From DASUAS01 sp963809795 (GTDB lineage Bacteria > Actinomycetota > Acidimicrobiia > IMCC26256 > DASPTH01), in assembly GCA_963809795.1 (NCBI GenBank), contig CAWELN010000006.1:1-64000 (forward strand): a stretch of 64,000 nucleotides of DNA. Direction: 5' to 3'. Shown here piece by piece: positions 1 through 8,393 of the stretch. Under the pieces are notes generated by a model. It was not told the DNA's origin. It saw nothing but the letters and a program-made list of their open reading frames with translations, and ran no database searches. The position numbers and the translations under genes were made by a program. The first letter of the stretch is position 1, and each line of letters starts with the position of its first letter.

Positions 1-1605
1 GCCGACATCGCTGAAGCCGTAGTAGGCGCTCTCGAACGCCTGCAGCCACGCCTTGGCTTCCGCCGGATCGAGGACGAGGCCCCATTGCGCCCATGCGCTC
101 TGGACAAGGCCGGCGGCGCCCTGGCCGTAGATCGCGCCGAAGTTCACCGACTTCGCGCCCTTCCGCTCCTCGTCGGTCACCTCAGCGAGGTCTTTTCCGG
201 TCATGCGCGACGCGGTGATCCTATGGAGGTCGAGCCCCTGCTCGAACGCCTCGGTCATCGCGCGATCGCCGGAAATGTACGCGGCGGCGCGCAGCTCCAT
301 CGAGCTGTAGTCGGCGACGACGAAGCACGTGGCCGGGCTCGGGAATGAAGAGCGCGCGGAAACGAGGGTCGCGCGGAATTTGCTGCAAGTTGGGACCGGC
401 GCAGCTGGCGCGGCCCGACGCGGTGCTGGCGACCCGATAGTGCGCGTGGATCCGGCCGGTGACCGGCGACACCAGCGCCGCCAGCGTCTGCCCGAAGGAG
501 GACAGGATCTTGTCGATGCGGGAGAGCTTCACCAGCGCCAGGATCGGCGGGTAGTGGCCGGCGCGGAGCAATTCGCTGCGCCTGGTCGACAGCGCCCCGG
601 ACTTCTCTGTCCGGCGCCAGCGCGCAAGCTCGTCGCTCGAAAGCAGGGCGGTGAGCAGGGCCTCCTTCTGCGCCGGCGTCGACGGCGCCCTGTCGGCGAG
701 CGCCGTGTGGCCGCTCGCCAGGCAAGCCTCGCGATATTCCTGTTCGGCTGCGAGGCGCTCCTTCTCTCAGGTCCGCGATCAGCCGCGCGTGCGCTTCGAC
801 GTCGAGCTTGAAGCCGCGCTGCTCCATCCGCATCGCCGCGGGAACGGCGCCGATCTGGATTTCGTACGCCGATCGCTGCACGTCGAAGCGGGGCAGGATC
901 TTCTCGGCGATCCGCCACGCGACGACAGCGTCGATCGCGGCATAGTCGATTTGCTGTCGCGACAGGCGGGGCGCGTTCCAGTCGCTGGTCTGCAGCGACT
1001 TGTCGAGATCGAGGTTCAGGTACGTCGCAGCGGCCGCGGCGAGGCTCGTCGCGTTCTCGCCGAGCGTCAGGCGCGTCGCCTGCAGCGTGCATTGGAGTTC
1101 GCCCAGCGCGACGCCTGCCGTCTCCAGGAAGGCCAGTTCGAAGGCCACGTTGTGGGCGATGACGCTCACGCCGTCGAGCAGGTCGAGGACGCCAGCGCCG
1201 GTCTTGTCGAGGTCGATGACGAGGACGCGGTCGCCGCCGGCGTAGACCTGAAGCAGCCGGATGCGGGCGCGGTGAGGGTCGAGGCCCGCCGTCTGGGCGT
1301 ACCGGATTTCAACGGCGAGCCGCTTCCCCGTGGCGGCGAGCGCCGCGATCTCGGCGGCGGCGCCTTGAGCTTTCGGAGCGCCTTGAGCGCGCCCGCCGTT
1401 TCCGCCCTCGCCCGCAGTCAGCTTGGCGAGGCGATCCACCTCCGTCTTGTTCGGCGCGGTCTCGATGTCGATGGCGACCCGACCTGCTGGCGACCATCTC
1501 CGCGAGGAGACGGCGCGCCTGCGGCTCCTCGGCGCAGTAGACGACCTTCACGCCGGCCAGCGCTGCGGTTGTATTCGAGGGAGCGGTTGTACTGCCGAGC
1601 GCCAC
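1..1605 (-). CDS. PolA-type DNA polymerase, partial, frameshifted
   Basis: Family A DNA polymerase of phage/element type, running off the left edge. The N-terminal 3'-5' exonuclease domain shows DIETAP (motif I), HNVAFELAFLE (motif II region) and YAAIDAVVAW (motif III). The polymerase domain shows GPNLQQIPRDPRFR, VADYSSMELR (motif A) and RKGAKSVNFGAIYG (motif B). The chain is read across three frames, with frameshifts near 1490, 765 and 330; reading through them restores continuous homology, so these look like base-calling indels. Motif C and the C-terminus are missing because of the window edge. It probably replicates the element together with the neighbouring primase. The start at 1605 is the first plausible Met before KVVYCAEEP and is approximate. 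Confidence 0.85.
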
Positions 1606-1704
1606 CGTTCACCCCTTCCGGGCCTTTCGGCCAACCGGACCGCGTGGAAATCGGGTGACGTTGCCTCTCCTCCTTCTTATCTTTTTCCCCATCTGCCCCC
1701 CTTG

Positions 1705-1920
1705 ATCCGCACCATCCGCACCATCGGCATTTTCATCTGATATTATCAGTATCTTGACCTGGCTGCGGATGCATGCTGCGGATGCGGATGGCTCATCCGC
1801 ACCTGCAGCCTGTCGCGTCGTCTGGTGCGGATGGCCCATCCGCATCCGCATCAGTCATCCGCACCGGCGTATATCTTTGAACTATCAGGTGAAACACCCT
1901 CTGGTGCGGATGACGCGGAT
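1705..1920. repeat. Cluster of twelve GCGGAT/ATCCGC motifs
   Basis: The intergenic stretch between the primase/DUF3631 stop (1933) and the PolA-like start (1605) has hexamer GCGGAT or its complement beginning at 1705, 1714, 1765, 1778, 1784, 1795, 1827, 1838, 1844, 1857, 1906 and 1915. Many are extended to TGCGGATG/CATCCGCA. Several form facing pairs, for example GCGGATGGCCCATCCGC at 1827-1843 and GCGGATGGCTCATCCGC at 1784-1800. Spacing is irregular, so this is not a CRISPR. Its place between replication genes suggests iterons or an origin/regulatory array; that function is inference. Confidence 0.7.
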
Positions 1921-1932
1921 GAGGAGGGGTGC

Positions 1933-4376
1933 TTAGGGGAAAAAGGGTGTCCTAGAGGACTCGTCCTTTTCGTCCTCTGCAGGCTCAGGCGGCGCCTCCG
2001 AGGGCAATCCTTTCCCGAGGTAGCGCAGGAAAGCGTCCTCTGAAATGCAACTCGTGGTAGCCCCACTTCATTGTTGGTAGATCCCTGGGGCCGCCACTGG
2101 CGGGGCGGTATTTTAGCCTTCTGCTCCCTTGTCTGGAGGCGTGACATAGCCCTTCAGCTTCGAGCGCAAATAGTACTCGTCGATCGGCTTGCCGTGGTTC
2201 GCCACCCGCCAGCGGCCATCGTCGAGACTCCATCAGCTTCTGAACGAGCTCCGACGTGTGCATTCGGCGCGGGTCTGTCGTCTCGGCCGCGAAGACGCGC
2301 CAGATCGCATCCAGCAGTCCGTTGGCGCCGCGCTCCGCTCGTTCTTCTCCGTCGCCTGCAGCGTCCGCCTGCGCGGCGGCAAGAACGCGGGCGGGCCAGT
2401 CTCCGCCGGCGAGATGCGCGATCTGAAACAGGCTGCGCCAGTTGTCGGCGATGCGGTTGACGAAATCCTCGGGAACTTCGACTTCGGGAAGTTCAGACAG
2501 GTCCGCCGCCCAGCGCGCAAACTTGCGCCCGCAGTCCTTGAGATCCTGGCACTTGCTCGCGCGAAACCGGATCAGCTTTGCGGCCTCCTCCTTCGTCGCG
2601 GGCTTCATCGGCAGCGATATGCAGCGGCTCTGCATGGACTTGGTGGCGAGCTTGTCGATCGACGTGAAGCACATCGCCGCGAAAGTGTTGAAGTCGTGAT
2701 CCTCGAACTGCCCGTCCCCCAGCGGCACAGAGCGGCTGACGAAGGCGAATGTCCGTTCGTTGCCCGAGTTGAAGATCGCCAGCAGGTCGGGGTTGGCGTC
2801 GGCGCGAAAGGCGAAGTCGCCCTCGTCGACCAGCAATGTGCACTTGCGCGCGTCGACCGCGCGAAACAGCGATGAGCCGGTTAGCGAGCCGACGCCCTTG
2901 GGGCGCGGAACCAGCTCGCGAACGAGTCTTCATGAAGGTCGTCTTGCCGCTGTCCTCCTCCGGGCTCTGGAACGCCCAGCCGCGGGGTGACGTCGATGCC
3001 AAGCTCCTCTCGGTGGATCAGGTGGGCGTGCAGGCACCACAGCGCGGCCGTGTCGAAGTGCGTGTCGGGCGCGGCCACGTACTTCTTCATGATGCGCACC
3101 GCCTCATCGAGGACGGCGCCGATGTCCGTCACCGGATCGGTCCCACGGCTCGAGGTCCGGCGGTCCGCCTTCGGCTCCTCGCGCTTCTCGACGCGCGCCC
3201 TGACGCGCCGCTCCAGCTCGTCGTCGAGCGCCCCCAGCGAGATTCCGAAGCAGCTGGCGATGCCCTTCCGCGCGCGACCCAGCGCGACCGCGTCGAGCCG
3301 CGAAGCCAGGTCGAGGATGGCGTTGTCGACCGCCTCGCCCAGCCGGCCGTGCTCGAGATTCGCGCCCTTGAGCAGGACAGACACGAGCTCGGGGTCGTAG
3401 CGGTAGACGTCATCGAGATCCTTGAGCGGCGGCGCGTCCTTCGGCGCAATGTCATTCGGCCGCGCGGTGACGGCGACCTTGAGGCCCTGCCCAAGGCGAC
3501 GCACCACGCCGCGCCACAGCGCCTGATCGGCGGGCGAGCCCGGCGGGATCGGCGTCACGCGCGATGACGACGGAGCGCACTACCGGCGGAAGCGGAACCT
3601 TGCCGAGATTGGACACGCCGCCAGTGACGACGACGTATTCCGCGCCGGCCGCGCGCGCCGCCAGGCCCTTCTCCAGCCCTTCCGTCTCGACCACATTCGG
3701 ACCCGGCGACCCGAGGCGATAAAGGCCCGGCCTCTTCGCGCCGCGGATCGTGATCGACCGGACCCATGCGGCGACTTGCGGCCGTCGAGGGTGACATAAG
3801 TCACGAGCAGTTTGACGAGCTTGCCTTCGTCGTCGGTGACGGGAGCGAGCAGCGCGCCCTCGTCGCCGCGATAGTCGGCGATCCAGCGCAGCTGGGCCTG
3901 ATCCTCGGGGCGCAGCGGCAGGCCGCGCGTCTTGGTGAGGTAGATGTAGCCCGGCGTGTCGTCGATCGGCGCAGCGCCGTTGTAGAGGCGCTCGACGAAC
4001 GCCATCGCCTCGACTTCGGCGAAGTCATCGACGGGCTCGCTTTCGCCGGCGAGTGAAGGATCCATTGCCGGGATGCCGCGCGAGCCAAGCGCGCGCCCAG
4101 GCGATCGCATCTTCATTGGGATAGAGATGCTCGATCAGCTGAAGCGCGTTGAAGCCGTGCTCGCGCGCCCCGCCCGAGAAGTCGTGAAATTGCCCGTTCG
4201 CATAGACGCAGAGCGCCGCTCCGATTGGAGCCAAATCGCCAATTGCCGGAACCGTCGGCGATCGGCGTCCCGCGGGCCTCGCCGGCGATCGCGAGCATGA
4301 AGCTATTGAGCCGAGCATGCTCGGCGGCGGATAGGGCGGTGACGATTGGTGAGTGGCCACGCGAGCGATTCCTCAA
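1933..4376 (-). CDS. TOPRIM primase fused to DUF3631 ATPase, frameshifted
   Basis: Element-encoded primase/helicase-like protein of roughly 800 residues once frameshifts (near 4240, 3770, 3560, 2945, 2215, 2125, 2030) are bridged. The N-terminal part carries a primase-type region (GGAREHGFNALQLIEHLYP) and a TOPRIM-like segment (VVETEGLEKGLAAR, then VVIARDADPAG). The C-terminal part is DUF3631: a P-loop-like SPEEDSGKTTFMK, acidic CTLLVDEGDFAF and the tail GYHELHFEDAFLRYL. The stop at 1933 follows a Pro/Glu-rich end. It probably starts at TTG 4376, overlapping the stop of the preceding zinc-finger gene by 4 bp. Together with the PolA-like protein it suggests autonomous replication of the element. 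One gene is the simplest reading, but separate primase and DUF3631 genes cannot be excluded. Confidence 0.7.
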
Positions 4377-4774
4377 CGCCTGACCTCGCGCAGATACTGC
4401 TCGCCAGGGCGGCCGATAACCGGGACGAGCCGCGAGACGATGGCTGCGATCTGCGCCCGGACGAAGGCTTCGCGCCGCGCCGCCGCTATGGCTTCGCGAT
4501 GGGTGCTGAAAGCTGTGGAAGTGACTTCTGTAGCTTTGGTGCCGCGTCCACCCTTCCTTTCGATCCCCAGCCGCTCAGGCACGTAATCGCGGCAGGCTTG
4601 CCAGTCGTGGCTCGCATGGCTGTGCACGATGAACCCGTCGGGTGCGCGCGCCGACAGGCGGATGCTGAGGCTTCTGTCCTTCGGGCAGTGATTGGGGCCA
4701 GGGCAGAGGACTTGGCCGCCAACGATCTCGCCGCCGAGCGCGTTAGCAATTCCGCGAAGGGAAAGGCCGGTCAT
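4373..4774 (-). CDS. Primase-type zinc-finger protein
   Basis: 133 residues, intact. The segment CPGPNHCPKDRSLSIRL followed by HSHASHDWQACRDYV resembles the zinc-binding module at the start of phage and plasmid primases (CHC2-like: C..H/C..H..C). The rest is Ala/Arg-rich helix. It overlaps the TOPRIM gene upstream (ATGA at 4771-4774) and the primase gene downstream (TTGA at 4373-4376), so translation is probably coupled. It may be a separate zinc-finger subunit for the primase, or the N-terminal domain of the same polypeptide split by an undetected indel. Confidence 0.65.
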   Translation of the reverse strand: MTGLSLRGIANALGGEIVGGQVLCPGPNHCPKDRSLSIRLSARAPDGFIVHSHASHDWQACRDYVPERLGIERKGGRGTKATEVTSTAFSTHREAIAAARREAFVRAQIAAIVSRLVPVIGRPGEQYLREVRR

Positions 4775-5592
4775 CGGCGCCGCCTGTTGAACAGCGAACG
4801 AAGAAGCTCGCGCTCCTCTTCCTCGCGGGCGCGGAAGCGTTCGAGCGGCTCGGGCAGAAGCGCGTCGAGCCGGTCGCGGACGATCTGGACGATCAGCCGC
4901 TGCGACAGCGCCTCGGTCTCGACCGCCTCATGGGCGCCGCCGTTCTTGAAGCGGCGGTCGGTCTTGATGATCGGCGTCAGGCGGTGGTCGCGCACCTGAT
5001 CCGCCGTGAGCGCCAGCCGCTCCCAGTCGAGCGCGCGATAGCGTTCAAGAACGCGGCGGGTGTTGTCCTCGATGTCGCCGCCGGCGAGATCATAGTCGCC
5101 GAGATAGAGCACGCGCATGCCGTCGCTCAGGCGCGGCGCGACGTCGTTGTGCAGGAAGCCGGCCGTCTGTCCGTTGGTCGGCGCGATCATCACCGCGTAT
5201 TCCCGCGTCAATGCGCGCAGCACGCCGGCGAGCGAGCGCGACTCTCGGTCAGGATCAGCGGCGCGGCGCCGTTCCACGGGTCGATGCGGATCGCGTTCAT
5301 GTACGCGTCGACGCCGTCGGCGATCGAGGCGAAGCCGGTGAAGTCGTCGAGCGAGCGCGTCTCGTCGACGATCGCGTCCCACGGGATTTCGCCGCTGTTC
5401 GCGCAGGTCCGTCAGCGCGTCGAGCATGTCCTGATCGGGACGCCGCGCGCCGGTCGCTTGCTTGGAGATGATCTTCGCGGCGACCAGCTCGTAGAACAGG
5501 AACCGCGCCGAGGTCGGGATCATGGCGTCTCGCACATGCACGGCGTAGAGGAGCCGCAGATGCTGCCGGAGGACTTCGATCTTCGAGGTCAT
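4771..5592 (-). CDS. TOPRIM-domain protein, topoisomerase VI-A-like
   Basis: About 270 residues starting at ATG 5592 (MTSKIEVLRQHL), overlapping the stop of the upstream small gene. The N-terminal half looks helical (ARFLFYELVAAKIISKQ), as in winged-helix replication or Spo11/TopoVI-A-like proteins. The C-terminal half has a TOPRIM-like acidic pair in RVLYLGDYDLAGGDIEDN. A frameshift lies near 5400-5240; bridging it recovers EIPWDAIVDETRSLDDFTGF. Such proteins are common in alphaproteobacterial prophages and islands beside primase genes. The exact reaction is unknown. The DxD motif suggests metal-dependent phosphoryl transfer on DNA, which is inference. Confidence 0.6.
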   Translation of the reverse strand: MTSKIEVLRQHLRLLYAVHVRDAMIPTSARFLFYELVAAKIISKQATGARRPDQDMLDALTDLREQRRNPVGRDRRRDALARRLHRLRLDRRRRRRVHERDPHRPVERRRAADPDRESRSLAGVLRALTREYAVMIAPTNGQTAGFLHNDVAPRLSDGMRVLYLGDYDLAGGDIEDNTRRVLERYRALDWERLALTADQVRDHRLTPIIKTDRRFKNGGAHEAVETEALSQRLIVQIVRDRLDALLPEPLERFRAREEEERELLRSLFNRRRR

Positions 5593-5814
5593 CGGCCGTC
5601 GCCTTCCGCGATGATGTCGGCAGTGATGCTCAGGGCGGCGGGGCCGAAGCGGCGGCGGATGAGCTTGACGGCGGATTGAAGGGCCTCGCGCCGCGCTACT
5701 TGCGACTGGCGCCGCGTGGCTGTATTTTCGATCTTGAGCCGCCTGCAAAGTAGCTCAGAAGATCGGGGGCCGCGTCCTGCGCCGAACAGGACCGGCCCTT
5801 CCGCTGTCTGTCAT
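5589..5814 (-). CDS. Small basic hypothetical protein
   Basis: About 75 residues, too frameshifted to appear as one open frame. It begins at ATG 5814, overlapping the stop of the excisionase-like gene (ATGA), and ends at 5589, overlapping the ATG of the TOPRIM gene. Bridging one indel near 5785 gives a basic N-terminus and a coherent C-terminus, VKLIRRRFGPAALSITAD. The start/stop overlaps on both sides are the main evidence that it is real. No family recognised. Confidence 0.4.
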
Positions 5815-6125
5815 GAGCCGCTGGCGATCAATCGAATAATTTCTTCCTCTGGAAGCAATGTGCGTCCGCCTATCCTCACGAGACGCAACTTGCCTTCGGC
5901 AGCGAGCTTGTAGATTGAGGTCCTGCCGACTCCGATGCGTCGGGCGCCCTCCGCAATAGGCCAAGCCAACCGCTCAACGTGGGGAACGTGTTGCTGCGAC
6001 TGGTTCTTGGGTTGGGGCTTGGTTGTCTCGCGCCGACGCTGCGCTGCGTTTGGCGGATCACTGGCTGTGTCGAGCGTTGTCATCGAGCCATCCCTATTTG
6101 TTTCGGATGGCGCGCTATTGTTCAC
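5811..6125 (-). CDS. Excisionase-like helix-turn-helix protein
   Basis: 104 residues. The C-terminal 55 residues form a MerR-type/HTH_17 fold: WPIAEGARRIGVGRTSIYKL followed by a wing (LRLVRIGGRTLLPEEEIIRL). This is the typical architecture of recombination directionality factors and small element regulators. The N-terminal 45 residues are polar and low in complexity; the true start may be ATG 6083. It is the first gene of the - strand replication operon, downstream of the integrase region, which suits a role in excision or in switching on the operon. Confidence 0.75.
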   Translation of the reverse strand: MNNSAPSETNRDGSMTTLDTASDPPNAAQRRRETTKPQPKNQSQQHVPHVERLAWPIAEGARRIGVGRTSIYKLAAEGKLRLVRIGGRTLLPEEEIIRLIASGS

Positions 6126-6262
6126 ACGAATTCGTGGCCGTCAAAACCCGAAATCGCGATTTCGGTTACCCTTTCTCGGTTCGGCGTTCAGTCTGGGAGC
6201 GACGAAATCGGCCGGTCAAACTCTGCCGAACGCAATTCCGGGTGTGCTGTACCAATAGATCC

Positions 6263-6618
6263 TCACCGATCTCCTGATCCATACGAAAAAGCCTTTGCGG
6301 CGGCTGCAAACGCATCTTCCAGCGACATCTCTGGCCGCGTGAAGTATTCCGTGACTTCTGCTGTCGTCAGAGCGGTGACCAAAGACATGACGAAGTGCAA
6401 TTTGTCTCTCTTCGCCTTCTGCTCAGGTGTCTTTCGTTCGCCTCTCTTCGCCTTTAACGCCGAGCGCAGAGTTCGCGTCTTCTCCGCTGCCGATGCGCCT
6501 GAGAGCCTCGACTAGGAACTTGAGTTCACCGGATGGCAGAGCGTGCGCCATCCTCAAGGTCCTTGGCAATCCTTCGGAGCCGGTACTGAGCCAAGCTCCA
6601 GCCGGGAATAGGGGCCAT
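6263..6618 (-). CDS. Hypothetical element protein, frameshifted
   Basis: Between the integrase and excisionase genes, a protein of about 118 residues can be read across two frameshifts (near 6540 and 6435): start MAPIPGWSLAQYRLRRIAKD, middle SGELKFLVEALRRIGSG, end SLEDAFAAAAKAFSYGSGDR. It is helical with a charged Lys/Arg-rich centre. No family recognised; its place suggests a regulatory or accessory element gene. Confidence 0.45.
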
Positions 6619-6676
6619 CGCCCGTCTCCTTAGGTTTGGTCATTGCGCATTCTCGCGCAACGGGACCACATTGGCG

Positions 6677-7916
6677 TTATCTCGTGACGCTTGGCGTCGA
6701 GCAGAAAACCGCCCAGTCAAGCATCAACCGTCGCCTTTTCTCAAATAGGTCGCCACGGCGGTATGCGGCTTCGACCTTGTTGCTGACCGCATGGGCGAGA
6801 GCCATCTCGACGAGTTCGGCTGGATACGCCGTCGTCTCCGCCGCCCAGTCTCGGAACGCGCTCCGGAAGCCGTGCGCAGTCAGATCACCGCGCTTCATCC
6901 GACGGAGGACGGCGGTCAGGCTCATGTCGCTCAGCGGACGCGCGGCGTCGCGTCCCGGAAAGACGAGCGCGTCCGGATCGTTCGACATCCGCGCCGTCGC
7001 CATTTCGCGCAGAATTTCGAGGGCCGGTTCAGACAGGGGGACACGATGTTCGCGGCCGCCCTTCATGCGATCCGCAGGAACGACCCATGTCGCGGTCGAG
7101 AGATCGATCTCACGCCAACGCGCGCCTCGTACTTCGCCGCTGCGCGCCGCTGTCAGAATGGCGAAGCGAAGGGCCCGAGCGCCAATCCCCGCTTGGTTTC
7201 GAAGCGCATCCATGAAGTCGCCGATCTCACGCCAAGGAAGAGCGGCGTGATGCTCGACCTTCGCGACCTTCGAACGAGCGGGAAGCGTCAGAGCCAAGTG
7301 CCCCTTCCATGCAGCAGGGTTCTCGCCTGAGCGCCAGCCTCGCGTCTTGGCGAAATCGAGGATCGTCTCGATGCGCCCCCTCAAGCCTGCTGGCCGTTTC
7401 CGGCTTCGTCAGCCAGATCGGCTCCAAGGCGGCCAGAACATGCGCGGTGGCGACGTCGGCGACGGCGAGATTTGCCGAATACGGGGTTGACGTAGGTTTC
7501 AATGGTCGAGCCCCACTGGGCGGCATGCTTTGGCGTTGCGCCACGCCGCCGAATGGCCATCGATGTAGCGTCGCGCAGCTTCGCGGAAAGTGACGCCTCT
7601 GACTGCTGCATCCTGCGCCGCCGCCTTTGCTGCAGGCCCGAGCGGCGTCTCTCGCCGCCAATGGGTCAATACCGCTCTTGACCTGCCGGAATAGGACGGA
7701 CGCCTTCTCGCGCGCCTCTGATAGGCGAACGCAGTTGCGGCCTTCGCCTGCTCGGCCCAACCCGGCCTCGCGCATCTTCGCGCCATGAAGCCGATATCTG
7801 AAGACCCAGAAGCGAGCGCCGGACTTCTTGACGAGCAGATAGAGGCCGTCGCCGTCGCAATACCTGCCGGGCTTCGCGGTGCGAACGAAGGCGGCCGACA
7901 ATTCCGTTCCTGACAT
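6677..7916 (-). CDS. int: Tyrosine recombinase/integrase (P4-like), frameshifted
   Basis: Site-specific integrase of about 410 residues. The N-terminus has the DUF4102-type domain of P4-like integrases (TAKPGRYCDGDGLYLLVKKS, WVFRYRLHGAKMREAGLG). The catalytic domain shows the first Arg in TAARSGEVRGARW, HxxR in HGFRSAFRDWAAE and the C-terminal Tyr in NKVEAAYRRGDLFEKRR. Frameshifts lie near 7660, 7590, 7450 and 7380; residues continue across them, so the protein was probably intact in the organism. It is transcribed away from the adjacent tRNA-Ser gene, which is the likely attachment site. Confidence 0.9.
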
Positions 7917-8076
7917 GCCTCGTCCCCTCTTTGTCCCCTACAATATCGCGCGAACGGGGGCGGTTTCAAGAGGGCAAGAACGGACACATGCGGACAGACG
8001 CTTAGCTTAACGCCTTGTTTTTGCGTCAGGCTTTAGAGTGGAGGCGAATTGTAACGGATGAATGCGAATTGGGGCT

Positions 8077-8166
8077 TGGCGGAAGGAGTGAGATTCGAAC
8101 TCACGGTGGACTTGCGCCCACGGCGGTTTTCAAGACCGCTGCCTTAAACCACTCGGCCATCCTTCC
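8077..8166 (-). tRNA. tRNA-Ser (UGA)
   Basis: Class II tRNA of 86 nt plus G-CCA. The acceptor stem GGAAGGA pairs with TCCTTCC, the anticodon arm GCGGTCTTGAAAACCGC gives anticodon TGA, there is a long variable arm, and the T arm is TGAGTTCGAATCTCA. The CCA end is encoded. Its 3' end faces the integrase at 7916, so it is the probable integration target of the element on the left. Confidence 0.95.
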
Positions 8167-8393
8167 AAAGTCTGAAACGACGTCTCGCCGGTCCGCCCAA
8201 AAAGGTCCGTCCCCGCCGACTACGGCGGTTCGGCGAAAAGCGGTCTATAGACCTGCGGCTTGCTCCGTCAACCTTTGGCGGCCTCCGTGACACGCGACAG
8301 TCATAGAAGGACCGCATGATGCAGTGCGGGGCGGACCCCTCTTGCCGGGAGAGGGGGCACCGCATGTTGCAATCCCTATTTCGGACCCTCTCG

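Larger units (their letters stand above)
1..8080. mobile_element. Integrative element in tRNA-Ser, right end
   Basis: All genes from 7916 leftwards lie on the - strand: tyrosine integrase, excisionase-like HTH protein, small unknowns, TOPRIM protein, zinc-finger protein, primase/DUF3631 protein and PolA-like polymerase. The integrase starts about 160 bp from the 3' end of a tRNA-Ser gene, which is the usual arrangement when an element integrates into a tRNA 3' end. The right boundary is therefore placed at the tRNA 3' end (8077-8080). The left end and second att copy lie outside the window; I see no second copy of the tRNA 3' segment inside it. The gene set (own polymerase, primase, ATPase, repeat cluster) suggests a replicating phage-plasmid or satellite-like element rather than a simple island. 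Confidence 0.75.

Noticed and set aside
1705..1920. Possible CRISPR array
   Set aside because: The repeated unit is only 6-8 bases, in both orientations, with irregular spacing; there are no uniform spacers and no cas genes.
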